This document shows positions 23,786-31,508 of a DNA stretch of 34,155 nucleotides, one piece after another; the stretch's first letter is position 1, and each line of letters opens with the position of its first letter. A program made the position numbers and the translations under genes. The stretch comes from a virus: IMG/VR virus record IMGVR_UViG_3300042328_002602, positions 1 to 34,155 of that record. The stretch is one strand, 5' to 3'. The notes under the pieces are model-generated. The model saw only the letters and a list, made by a program, of their open reading frames with translations, was not told where the DNA came from and made no database searches.

Positions 23786-25053
23786 ATTAGATCTGATAAA
23801 ATTTTACCGTTATCAATAATTTTAACTGGCCTATTACCTGGAGCTATTAGATGTTTATTATGATCAATGCCTAGTAAATTATATAGTGTGGCTCCCCAGT
23901 CCTCTACACTCACCGGATCGTCCTGTGGTTCGCTTGCTGTGTCGTTGCTGGAGCCGTATACCAGCCCTTTTTTAATTCCGCCCCCTGCCATGACTATAGA
24001 AAAAACACGCGGCCAATGATCGCGTCCAGCGGTTGGATTTATTTTTGGAGTACGACCAAATTCTGTGGCAACACAAACCAGTGTTGAATCTAATAGACCT
24101 TTTTCATCTAGGTCATTTATTAATGCAGAAAAAGCTTTGTCAAAAGATGGCAACTGACTACCTATATTTAGCGCTATATTATCGTGATGATCCCATCCGC
24201 CATAAGTTACATTCACGAATCTTACCCCCGCCTCCACCAATCTTCTGCTTAGTAGTAATCTCATTCCAGCAGCAGTTTTACCATAAATTTCTTTGGTCTT
24301 ATCGTCTTCTTTGTTAATATCGAATGCTTGTATAGCCTGAGACGAATTCATAATATCATAAGCATTTTGATAAAAAGAATTCATAGAATCCAAAGAGTCT
24401 GACTTTTGCCTAACATTGAACTCTTTGTTGACTATTTCTAGCATCGCTTTTCTTTTATCAAATCTATTTACAGATATTCCATCTGGTAATGTTAAATCTC
24501 TAACTTTAAAGTTTGGATCTTCTGGATTTCCACCAAGACTAAATGATGAATAACTATGACTAAGATATCCAGCACCAGCAAATTCATTAGGTACATTTGG
24601 TACTGTTATATATGGAGGTAAATTATTCCTGACTCCTAATTGTTGACTGACTACTGATCCTAAACTCGGATACTGAATGGCTGGACTAGGACGATATCCA
24701 GTAAACATATTATTAGTTCCACGCTCATGTGCTGTTTCGCTATGAGTCATGGATCTGATAATGCTAATTTTGTTCGCTATTTTTGCAGTTTCTGTTAAGT
24801 ATTGACTAAAAAATATTCCAGGAATACTAGTTGATATACTATTTAAAGGACCCCTATAATCAACCGGACTATTGGGTTTTGGGTCAAATGTTTCTTGATG
24901 AGCATATCCACCCGGTAGATAAATATAAATCACTGACTGTGCTTTTGCTTCCTTCACAGAAGGTTCTTCTGCTCTTAATTTTAGGTAGTCTCCAAGATTT
25001 AGTCCTAGATATCCTAAAACGCCCGTGTCGATAAAGCCTCTTCTGTTAAACAT
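23782..25053 (-). CDS. DUF1501 family protein (twin-arginine start)
   Basis: I start at the ATG at 25053 (MFNRRGFIDTG), preceded by an AAGG ribosome site; an ATA-derived or earlier start near 25083 is unlikely. The 423-residue protein fits DUF1501 along its length: NRRGFIDTGVLGYLGLNL as twin-arginine start, VIYIYLPGGYAHQETFDPKP, SMTHSETAHERGTNNMFTGY, YGGWDHHDN and ATEFGRTPKIN with GRDHWP. The fold belongs to the alkaline phosphatase/sulfatase superfamily; the histidine and aspartate of the later motifs would bind metal. DUF1501 genes abound in planctomycetes, usually beside cytochrome-linked DUF1549/DUF1553 genes, absent here. Export by Tat is likely if the host recognises the weak hydrophobic part. 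Probably acquired from the host. Confidence 0.9.
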   Translation of the reverse strand: MFNRRGFIDTGVLGYLGLNLGDYLKLRAEEPSVKEAKAQSVIYIYLPGGYAHQETFDPKPNSPVDYRGPLNSISTSIPGIFFSQYLTETAKIANKISIIRSMTHSETAHERGTNNMFTGYRPSPAIQYPSLGSVVSQQLGVRNNLPPYITVPNVPNEFAGAGYLSHSYSSFSLGGNPEDPNFKVRDLTLPDGISVNRFDKRKAMLEIVNKEFNVRQKSDSLDSMNSFYQNAYDIMNSSQAIQAFDINKEDDKTKEIYGKTAAGMRLLLSRRLVEAGVRFVNVTYGGWDHHDNIALNIGSQLPSFDKAFSALINDLDEKGLLDSTLVCVATEFGRTPKINPTAGRDHWPRVFSIVMAGGGIKKGLVYGSSNDTASEPQDDPVSVEDWGATLYNLLGIDHNKHLIAPGNRPVKIIDNGKILSDLI

Positions 25054-25095
25054 AAAACATCCTTTTCTGGTTATATTATACACTATTATAGCAAA

Positions 25096-25118
25096 ATAGG
25101 TGGGACAAGCCCACCTAT
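25096..25118 (-). terminator. Hairpin terminator after ruvB-like gene
   Basis: ATAGGTGGG and CCCACCTAT form a perfect 9-base stem with a 5-base loop. On the minus strand the stem is followed by TTTTGC. It lies 38 bases past the end of the RuvB-like gene and before a TATAAT box (25090-25085) that could start transcription of the DUF1501 gene. The U-run is short, so efficiency may be moderate. Confidence 0.65.
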
Positions 25119-25155
25119 CTTGATTTAAATTGATTATCTAATTTAGATACTATTA

Positions 25156-26055
25156 TTAGTTAGTATAGTTTCCTATCACTCTGCCCTTTTGGGTTCGTGA
25201 TATAAACTTTTTTCTAACCAAATATGGCTCTATGCTATTTTCAATAGTTTCTACAGCAATACCAGTAAGAGAAGATATTGCTTTTAAGCCTAATGGATTA
25301 CCTTTATTGCTTAGTAGTAGATTCAAATACATTCTATCATAAGCATCCAATCCGTCTTTATCAATACCTTGAATACTAAAAATCTCATCTATAGATTCTG
25401 TAGAATTTGGATGACAGGTCTTGTAATTTTTATACCATTGTAATCTAGAGTTTAGAATTCTAGGAGTTCCTTTACTTCTTTTAGCGATCTCAACAAGATC
25501 AGTCTCATCAATAGAAATAGAGAGTTTATCACAGTTCGATCTTGCTAGTTTAGCTAAATCAGTATCGTTATAAAAACTAAGATGTTCTTTGATGCTGAAT
25601 CTATCATAAAATGGTTGACTTAAACTACCACCACTAGTTGTTGCTCCTACCAAAGTAAAAGCTGGAAGATCAATAGTTTCTGGTTTTTTCTCTAGAGTGA
25701 TTGTTAATACAAAATCTTCCATAACAGGATACAAAAATTCTTCAACAAGTTTTGGTAGCCTGTGAATTTCATCAATAAATAGGACTGATCGTGGTGCAAT
25801 TCCCATAAGATACGGAATAATATTTTTAACACTTCTGAGATTTGCCGCGTTGGTTGTGTACAGATTTACGTTCAATTCGTTGGCGATAGCACTCGCTATG
25901 GTAGTTTTACCAAGGCCCGGTGGCCCATCTATTAAAGTGTGTGGCATCACGGTTGATGTTTTTAAACAGCCCGTCACGCTGACCTTTAGCCTATTAATCA
26001 CATCATCTTGCCCAAGAATTTCGCTAAATTTAGTTGGCCTTATACCTTTAGACAT
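25156..26055 (-). CDS. ruvB: RuvB-like Holliday junction branch-migration ATPase
   Basis: A 299-residue AAA+ ATPase with all landmarks of RuvB: an N-terminal IRPTKFSEILGQ, Walker A GPPGLGKTT at 44-52, Walker B VLFIDEIHRL at 92-100, sensor-1 VGATTSG at 136-142, and FYDRFSIKEHLSFY with the arginine of the hexamer interface. The C-terminal winged helix near 250-299 reads LGLKAISSLTGIAVETIENS and EPYLVRKKFISRTQKGR, as in cellular RuvB. It is a little shorter than the 330-350 of bacterial RuvB. The gene overlaps its upstream neighbour, a zinc-ribbon protein with a RuvA-like C-terminus, by 8 bases. It should drive branch migration of recombination intermediates of replicating phage DNA. Confidence 0.95.
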   Translation of the reverse strand: MSKGIRPTKFSEILGQDDVINRLKVSVTGCLKTSTVMPHTLIDGPPGLGKTTIASAIANELNVNLYTTNAANLRSVKNIIPYLMGIAPRSVLFIDEIHRLPKLVEEFLYPVMEDFVLTITLEKKPETIDLPAFTLVGATTSGGSLSQPFYDRFSIKEHLSFYNDTDLAKLARSNCDKLSISIDETDLVEIAKRSKGTPRILNSRLQWYKNYKTCHPNSTESIDEIFSIQGIDKDGLDAYDRMYLNLLLSNKGNPLGLKAISSLTGIAVETIENSIEPYLVRKKFISRTQKGRVIGNYTN

Positions 26056-26470
26056 TTTTTATCTCCAATGATTTTAATGATAACTCAATAAGTTGTACGG
26101 CATTATCGGTTTGATTAATTAGATACGTTTTAGTTAGTATGTCTTTAGCCTCTTGGTTTTCAAAGCCATACTGAACCAGTATTTTAACACATTTGTTTAA
26201 CAAGTCAACCGGAATTCTTAATTCAGATTTATTGTGTTCTATTGCATCCTTGTTTGCGTTAGGCTTTTGCTTTACTTTAGATTTATCACTATATTTGATT
26301 TTTATGTTGTCGATTGTTTTTGGCCTAAACACTGTTCCACAATCGCAAACAATCTTGAAATTTTTGGTCTTGACTTCTCGTAAAAACAACCAATGATTAG
26401 CACCACAATTTTCAGATGGACATCTATATAGAAAAGAAGCATCAACCTCAATCGGTTTCAGGTGTTTCAT
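26048..26470 (-). CDS. Zinc-ribbon protein with RuvA domain III-like C-terminus
   Basis: A 140-residue protein. The N-terminal part has a zinc ribbon: CPSENC at 17-22 and CDCG near 42-45. A basic linker (KIKYSDKSKVKQKPNANKD) follows. The last 50 residues, IPVDLLNKCVKILVQYGFEN then QEAKDILTK and QLIELSLKSL, resemble RuvA domain III (the piece that binds RuvB), where the pattern is an aliphatic helix, LxxLGY, EA and a final helix. Canonical RuvA domains I and II are missing. Since it lies directly upstream of ruvB with an 8-base overlap, it may load or regulate RuvB. This is an inference from resemblance and gene order. Confidence 0.6.
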   Translation of the reverse strand: MKHLKPIEVDASFLYRCPSENCGANHWLFLREVKTKNFKIVCDCGTVFRPKTIDNIKIKYSDKSKVKQKPNANKDAIEHNKSELRIPVDLLNKCVKILVQYGFENQEAKDILTKTYLINQTDNAVQLIELSLKSLEIKNV

Positions 26471-26864
26471 CGTCTTTTATCCAGAAAACAAAATCATTGA
26501 TTTGTTCATCGTAAGCGGACTCTATCATACCCTTACTTGCTAATGATGATAGCATATTACTAACTAGTCGTCCATTCATTTCTTCTATAATTTGTGAAAA
26601 TATTTTTTCATCAATTAAATATCTTGACTCATTTGTGATTTTATGTTTTTGTTCTTTAGCCAGACTCTTAACTATAACCAGAGATTCTTGCTGAGTTAAA
26701 ATTTGATCCATCTCCTCCAAATCATCTTGACTAATTTCTGTAATAAGTTTTGTAAACTCGTCAGGATCATCTCCTATGCTTTTATCGAAACCATTGAATA
26801 CAAGTTTTCTGGCCGACCTTGTAAACTCTTCTAAATCATCTATAATATAGTTTTGTTTACCCAT
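26448..26864 (-). CDS. Conserved-looking hypothetical protein
   Basis: A 138-residue acidic protein behind a strong GGAGAAAG ribosome site before its ATG. I do not recognise a family. It appears alpha-helical, with FTRSARKLVFNGFD near the start, then two helix-like stretches (DDLEEMDQILTQQESLVIVK, SRYLIDEKIFSQIIEEMNGR). LVSNMLSSLASKGMIESAYD followed by FVFWIKDDETPE is reminiscent of a small winged-helix or replication-accessory C-terminus: a helix, short turn and a final beta hairpin. It overlaps the zinc-ribbon gene by 23 bases, so it belongs with the RuvB group. Function unknown. Confidence 0.65.
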   Translation of the reverse strand: MGKQNYIIDDLEEFTRSARKLVFNGFDKSIGDDPDEFTKLITEISQDDLEEMDQILTQQESLVIVKSLAKEQKHKITNESRYLIDEKIFSQIIEEMNGRLVSNMLSSLASKGMIESAYDEQINDFVFWIKDDETPETD

Positions 26865-26878
26865 GTCTTTCTCCGTAT

Positions 26879-27064
26879 TTATTTAAGTTCAAGCGTAACT
26901 GAAAAAATTGGCTTGTATATTTTTGTAGTAAAATTTGATTCCTCTACAACTTTGATACAAATATCTTCTAGAAAATTCAGCCTAGTTTCTATCTCTTTAA
27001 TAGCATCTGTTCTAGAAAATCTGACTACTCTATCTGAGGATTGAAAATATAAGATATATTTCAT
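26879..27064 (-). CDS. Small protein of unknown function
   Basis: A 61-residue protein starting YILYFQSSDRVVRFSR, then TDAIKEIETRLNFLEDICIK and VVEESNFTTKIYKPIFSVTL. It looks like a beta-alpha-beta unit, perhaps a small ferredoxin-like fold. One base separates its start from the stop of the previous gene, and the next gene begins 15 bases after its end with its own ribosome site. A plus-strand open frame covers the same place but has no supporting spacing. No family recognised. Confidence 0.55.
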   Translation of the reverse strand: MKYILYFQSSDRVVRFSRTDAIKEIETRLNFLEDICIKVVEESNFTTKIYKPIFSVTLELK

Positions 27065-27065
27065 A

Positions 27066-27461
27066 TTAATTTAGGATATCAAATAATCCTTTGTAGTAAT
27101 GTGGTTGTAATACAAAATGAACAGCATGACTTTGAATATGATTCAAGTACTCTCTGGCTAATCCAGCGTTAACAAAGTACTCTTTTTTCCATATGGGTTG
27201 TTTCTGATAGTTAATCCCCAAATACTGGAAGTTTTTAGACTTCTCAGTATTGGAGAAATAACTATTCACAGGAAACGACTTTTTGGGAAAATTAACATAC
27301 CACACATTTGATGATCCTTCGACTATATCATTTAGAGCATTATATAGCATTTTACCCCAAGCATCCCAAGCAGCGGGATCAAACTTAAAATAGTGCTTAT
27401 ATTTGTCTTGAGCATCATCATAATCATACTCATCATTATAGTTATCATCTTCTTGGTCCAT
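27066..27461 (-). CDS. Hypothetical protein with acidic N-terminus
   Basis: A 131-residue protein with a very acidic, tyrosine-rich first 20 residues (DQEDDNYNDEYDYDDAQD), followed by FDPAAWDAWGKMLYNALNDI and then VNFPKKSFPVN and QPHYYKGLFDIL. The core is not recognised. It starts 30 bases past a tRNA-like element and behind an AAAGGT ribosome site. The acidic leader is like those of the rIIB-like and coiled-coil proteins nearby, so it may mimic DNA or bind basic partners, a speculation. One base separates it from the following small gene. Confidence 0.6.
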   Translation of the reverse strand: MDQEDDNYNDEYDYDDAQDKYKHYFKFDPAAWDAWGKMLYNALNDIVEGSSNVWYVNFPKKSFPVNSYFSNTEKSKNFQYLGINYQKQPIWKKEYFVNAGLAREYLNHIQSHAVHFVLQPHYYKGLFDILN

Positions 27462-27491
27462 TGTATTTTACCTTTATCATAATCAACAAAA

Positions 27492-27535
27492 GAGTGTTGG
27501 CGGGATCGAACCGCCATAGCCCAAATTGCTCACTC
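27492..27535 (-). ncRNA. tRNA-like mini element (T arm plus short acceptor)
   Basis: On the minus strand GAGTG (27535-27531) pairs with CACTC (27496-27492). Between them lie a 3-base AGC/GCT stem with a 7-base loop and a perfect T-arm: GGCGG, TTCGATC, CCGCC. T-arm and half acceptor are typical of tRNA 3' ends, but D arm and normal anticodon arm are missing and it is only 44 bases. It lies between the rIIB-like gene and the next gene. It may be a decayed tRNA, a processing signal, or an att-type tRNA 3' copy. Confidence 0.5.
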
Positions 27536-27543
27536 CATTTTTA

Positions 27544-28401
27544 TCAAATATAATCCTGATCGGGATCATAATCTTCATCTTCATCTTCATCTTCGTACTG
27601 ATTCCAGTAATCATCATCATACTCATCATACAACTGTTCTTCATCCTCATCATAAGAATCTTCACTAAACTCAGCCTTGTAAAGAGGCTTTAGTAGTTCA
27701 CCTTGATATTCACCAACAACTTCATATCTACAAGTACGAAGTTTCTCATGATTACAATCACTAGGAACGCTGACCACATCCTTTGGATTGATCTTAACAA
27801 TCATAATATGATCGCCACTATCAGCACTACCATAATTAGCCACATAGTTTAAAGCACCAGCATGAAGTCCCTGAGAGCAACCAACACTACGATTATCGTC
27901 AACCTTAGCCCTATTCATTTGGCAAACTTTGCCAACATGATTGTCAAATGTGCCAGCATACTTATCCATATAGTCACTACGAACAGCCTTGTATGCTAGG
28001 AAATGACCATCCTCAGTAATTGGCAGATGCTCATGCTCCAAGAAATCATATAGTTCCTTTTGACTTTGCATACTAGGATTTTCCATAAGATTATTCAAGA
28101 AGTTTACAAGAGGCTGAAACGGTAATCCCTTGCTCATAAACTCCAGAATACGCTTACTAATACTACCATGAACTTCTTCACCATCAAAAAGCACCTTGCC
28201 ATTCTTGACTTCAACCAGACCATCGCTAAATGATGATACTGCCTTTTCAATATCTACCAGATCTAGCAACTCATCATTAGTTGCTGTTGGTAGAGCCTCA
28301 AGAATCAACTTGTAATTAATATGATCGGGAATAACTTGATAAGCCTTATTATTCAAGATCAACGTCAAATTACCATCAACCCACATAAACGGAACGCTCA
28401 T
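27544..28401 (-). CDS. rIIB-like protein
   Basis: A 285-residue protein with the pattern of T4 rIIB relatives: SKGLPFQPLVNFLNNLMENP, then LYDFLEHEHLPITEDGHFLA and YKAVRSDYMDKYAGTFDNHV with VGCSQGLHAGALNYVANYG. T4 rIIB (312 residues) is membrane-linked and, with rIIA, affects lysis and exclusion by prophages; the molecular role is still unclear. The last 40 residues are almost all acidic and aspartate/tyrosine-rich, an unusual tail encoded by a run of GAT/GAA-type codons. An AGGAG ribosome site lies 7 bases before the ATG. It follows the rIIA-like gene by 26 bases, the same adjacency as in T4. Confidence 0.8.
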   Translation of the reverse strand: MSVPFMWVDGNLTLILNNKAYQVIPDHINYKLILEALPTATNDELLDLVDIEKAVSSFSDGLVEVKNGKVLFDGEEVHGSISKRILEFMSKGLPFQPLVNFLNNLMENPSMQSQKELYDFLEHEHLPITEDGHFLAYKAVRSDYMDKYAGTFDNHVGKVCQMNRAKVDDNRSVGCSQGLHAGALNYVANYGSADSGDHIMIVKINPKDVVSVPSDCNHEKLRTCRYEVVGEYQGELLKPLYKAEFSEDSYDEDEEQLYDEYDDDYWNQYEDEDEDEDYDPDQDYI

Positions 28402-28427
28402 TTTAATTCTCCTCTTTTCCTGTGAAA

Positions 28428-31082
28428 TTATTTGATCAAAACACTTAGACTATTTCTTAACTGTTCAATACCGTTTTCATCAATAGTTACAAACCATGCT
28501 GGCGGAGTATAGTAGCGATTATGATTTACTCTAAGCGGATTAGAGGAACCTATTCCGTTCAATCCCCCATCAGCACTAGTCCCATCCAACGTACTACTCA
28601 CAATATACTTGAGCATCGGCACCTTGTCAACCTCCGCTTTAAAGTTTTTTCTAAGATCACTACTTTTCGTTATCGACTCACAAAAATCTTTGGATTCTTG
28701 AGAAATTGATACTATCTTAGATGTATAATCTTCACTATACATAGTATTGATCTCACTCTTTAAGATATTAAACTCTTGAGTTTGTTTACGAATCTTCTCA
28801 GGATCAATACCATTCATATTATGTTTTGCTAATATTTTTGTCATAACAGCAAAGTATTCTGACTTCTTACAAAACTTCATATCAAAACTATTATGAATAA
28901 CATGAGCAAAAAAGTAATGAATCATCCATTGATCGACCAGATTACAAAGTTCCGATCCACCAATATACTTATGATAATCAATACCAAAAATGCTTAGAAT
29001 AGTAACCGCTATATGCCTATCTGCACGAATTCTATAGTAACCATAAGTCTCATTCTTCTCGTCTGCATTATACTGTTCAGTACAGTAGTCCACAATATTC
29101 TTATATGATCCAACTTCTCCGCAGAGTTTACTCATCATGCTCTTTAATTGAGGCTTGATCCAAGCATTGAAATCAACAAGATTCAAATCTTTGATCTTAC
29201 TAACAGCACTCTGCTTGATAGCAAGAATATTCTTGTCTTTCAATAGATTGTGAAGAGTATGATTTTTATCTTTAATGATTTTGTTAAGATAAGCGATAGA
29301 TGGAAATCCTTCTACCGAAGCATACCTAATAATAGGAATATAAATTGTCTCGTCTTGATCTTCAATAGTTTCATAGATATCTTCGTCTACTTCTCTTAGA
29401 AGATCAGAATCATTTATTCCATTACCAGATAGTACTAGTTTATCATTAGCGTCTGGACAACCACCAATAATAAAAACCTCACCAGCACTAATCTGACCAA
29501 AAGAAACGCTACTCTTGCGTGGTCCCTTGCTAAGTAGACTACGATAATCAGAAACATTAACTACATTAGTTTCTCCGCCGATATCACTCATGATATCATC
29601 AAAACCTTCTGTAGAATCTTCTGGATGACTACTATCCACCATAAGATAAGCAAAGCAATCATTTTGATTACAATACTTTGTCACAATCTTTTTGGCAGTT
29701 TCTTCACCCTTAATATCACAGCGGAAAAAGATCATTTTACCACTCTTTTTGGTTCCGCTCCAATAGTATTGAGGAACCCCCTTGAGTGTTTCATTATGGA
29801 TTTTATCTGTTAGATAAACCATACGACGAGAGCGATAACCAGATGTTCTAAAATTAAAAACATACAACTGCTTATTTTTCTTGAACTTATATTCAAGATC
29901 TTTACCACTAGTTAATTCGTGGGTCTTGCCAGACTGGTCGGTCCATGATGCACCAGCGGTCCATCCACCAGCAAGATCGCTCAGATTATAATAAGTCTGA
30001 TAAGCATCTACCAGATTAGTACACTGAGTAATCTTTTGAGTCATATCTTCTTTGAGTTGAAGATAAATATCTTGAGTTCTTTCACGCAAAACTTTAATAA
30101 CATTTTTTGTATACTGTAAGCCTTCACGACTCACATCCATTTCCAATTCACCAATATTAAAATTGATTTCAAGATATAGGCCGGACCCTAGAACCTCCTT
30201 GACTAGATTCTTCCAGTTATCAACATCTACCTTTTTAAAGGTACGATTCCATTTCTGGATAGCGTCATTGGAAGATTCTTTTTCTGCTTCTCCAATAATT
30301 TTTGAACTATCAACAGGATAGGCAATATTACCCATGATAGCAACAATACCACTATCAGCATTGTTATACGCTGAAGGATATTGATCATTATTATTTGCTA
30401 GTCTACCAATTCTCCAACCCTTACCATCAATAACAAAGTTAGTATAAGAATACGAATGATCTGACAGATTCTCCCCAAAACCACCCTCAATAATGGGCTT
30501 CATCTTGAAGTAATGGAAAATTCTTTTTGCTTTGGTAGTAAACTCGCCAAAGTCACACTGTTTAACAGCAAAACTAATTTCAAGACCGTTAGGCTCTTTA
30601 GTTGGACTAATATCGAACAGATTAAGACTAGGAACACCGTTCTCGTCCATAGCCGCAATATAAGAATACTTAGTTCCGTTATAATAAGATACTGTGCTAA
30701 AACTCTTGGTATAAGCAAACGGACTCTTACTACCTAATCCAAGACAACCAACAAAATCATTACTATCGTTCTTGTTGCTTGCCCCATAAGTGGTATATAG
30801 TTCCTCCATATCCTGCTGACTAAGACCCGTACCATAATCACGCACGGTAAAAGATGGAACCGCTTGTGTTGGCAGAATAATCTTAAAAGGATTCTTATTA
30901 CCAGCAGCAACGTGAGCATCATAAGCATTTGTGCTTAGTTCACGAATAACTGCCATAACCTTATCGGAATACAGAGAGTCCGACAGGATTTTAAACATTT
31001 TGCTCGTTTGAGCAATAGTAAATTGATTACTGCTTTCCAAACCCCTACTATGAATTTCAACCGTTCGATCTGCAAGTTTCAT
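28428..31082 (-). CDS. rIIA-like GHKL ATPase
   Basis: An 884-residue protein whose first 200 residues are a GHKL ATPase: E48 and N52 in RELSTNAYDAH (N-box), RDYGTGLSQQDM at 81-92 (G1) and GCLGLGSKSPFAY at 112-124 (G2 lid). T4 rIIA (725 residues) has the same domain. The rest is long, without named domains, and mixes helices and beta-rich segments. The gene ends 26 bases before the rIIB-like gene. A consensus promoter lies just upstream and GGAGACT acts as ribosome site. Third codon positions carry more C than in the glycan genes. rIIA acts in membrane and DNA processes during infection, in T4 with rIIB. Confidence 0.85.
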   Translation of the reverse strand: MKLADRTVEIHSRGLESSNQFTIAQTSKMFKILSDSLYSDKVMAVIRELSTNAYDAHVAAGNKNPFKIILPTQAVPSFTVRDYGTGLSQQDMEELYTTYGASNKNDSNDFVGCLGLGSKSPFAYTKSFSTVSYYNGTKYSYIAAMDENGVPSLNLFDISPTKEPNGLEISFAVKQCDFGEFTTKAKRIFHYFKMKPIIEGGFGENLSDHSYSYTNFVIDGKGWRIGRLANNNDQYPSAYNNADSGIVAIMGNIAYPVDSSKIIGEAEKESSNDAIQKWNRTFKKVDVDNWKNLVKEVLGSGLYLEINFNIGELEMDVSREGLQYTKNVIKVLRERTQDIYLQLKEDMTQKITQCTNLVDAYQTYYNLSDLAGGWTAGASWTDQSGKTHELTSGKDLEYKFKKNKQLYVFNFRTSGYRSRRMVYLTDKIHNETLKGVPQYYWSGTKKSGKMIFFRCDIKGEETAKKIVTKYCNQNDCFAYLMVDSSHPEDSTEGFDDIMSDIGGETNVVNVSDYRSLLSKGPRKSSVSFGQISAGEVFIIGGCPDANDKLVLSGNGINDSDLLREVDEDIYETIEDQDETIYIPIIRYASVEGFPSIAYLNKIIKDKNHTLHNLLKDKNILAIKQSAVSKIKDLNLVDFNAWIKPQLKSMMSKLCGEVGSYKNIVDYCTEQYNADEKNETYGYYRIRADRHIAVTILSIFGIDYHKYIGGSELCNLVDQWMIHYFFAHVIHNSFDMKFCKKSEYFAVMTKILAKHNMNGIDPEKIRKQTQEFNILKSEINTMYSEDYTSKIVSISQESKDFCESITKSSDLRKNFKAEVDKVPMLKYIVSSTLDGTSADGGLNGIGSSNPLRVNHNRYYTPPAWFVTIDENGIEQLRNSLSVLIK

Positions 31083-31117
31083 CGTTTAAGTCTCCAAGTT
31101 TCCTGTGTGATACGCCA

Positions 31118-31146
31118 AGTATATCATCGACAATCGTGGTTGTCAA
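31118..31146 (-). promoter_or_regulatory. Consensus sigma70 promoter upstream of rIIA-like gene
   Basis: On the minus strand TTGACA (31146-31141) and TATACT (31123-31118) are separated by 17 bases. The start would fall near 31110, about 28 bases before the rIIA ATG. It is one of the cleanest promoters in the window and lies in the 70-base gap after the coiled-coil gene. Confidence 0.8.
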
Positions 31147-31153
31147 GCGTTAA

Positions 31154-31459
31154 TTAAAAAGTTTCGTCGTTGTCGTTATTTTCTTCTCCATAAGACTCGT
31201 AATCCTCTGAGATATAATTATTTTCGTCATATGGCATCCACTCATCAGTATCGTCATATTCTATTTCTTCATCGTCTGGTTCATCCAAAATAATTTCAAA
31301 TTCTTTTACCTTTTCTGCTATCTCATCCAATCTTCTATTAATAAATTTAACAATCTTTTTTAGTTCCGATAAGTCTCTGCTATTAGTTTCTTCTATTTTT
31401 AGAATTTGTTTATCTAGTTGTAGGATTTCTTTTAGCATTCTTTCTATATCTTTTGACAT
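31154..31459 (-). CDS. Coiled-coil protein with acidic tail
   Basis: A 101-residue protein. Residues about 1-55 have a clear heptad pattern (IERMLKEILQLDKQILKIEE, LKKIVKFINRRLDEIAEKVK), so a dimeric coiled coil is likely. From residue 56 the chain is strongly acidic (EPDDEEIEYDDTDEW to the end NDNDETF). The ATG has an AGGAAAAG ribosome site and lies just downstream of a palindrome. No family recognised. The acidic tail resembles that of rIIB-like, perhaps for DNA mimicry or interaction with basic proteins. Confidence 0.65.
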   Translation of the reverse strand: MSKDIERMLKEILQLDKQILKIEETNSRDLSELKKIVKFINRRLDEIAEKVKEFEIILDEPDDEEIEYDDTDEWMPYDENNYISEDYESYGEENNDNDETF

Positions 31460-31470
31460 AATCTTTTCCT

Positions 31471-31493
31471 ATTAGATAGTTGCAATATCTAAT
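31471..31493 (-). repeat. Perfect inverted repeat before a ribosome-binding site
   Basis: ATTAGATA and TATCTAAT are perfect 8-base arms around gttgcaa, whose core TTGCAA is itself palindromic. On the minus strand it stands about 11 bases before the ATG of the coiled-coil gene and just before its AGGA site. It could be an operator or an RNA hairpin controlling translation. No U-run follows, so it is not a classic terminator. Confidence 0.5.
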
Positions 31494-31508
31494 ACACCAT
31501 TCTGATTA

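Noticed and set aside
27550-27600. Short tandem repeat of atcttc units, considered as CRISPR-like or regulatory repeat
   Set aside because: It encodes the acidic Asp/Glu tail of the rIIB-like protein; there are no spacers, and units are codon repeats.
27483-27665. Methionine-rich minus frame over the acidic end of rIIB
   Set aside because: It is a frame-shifted reading of the GAT/GAA repeat tract and also crosses the tRNA-like element.
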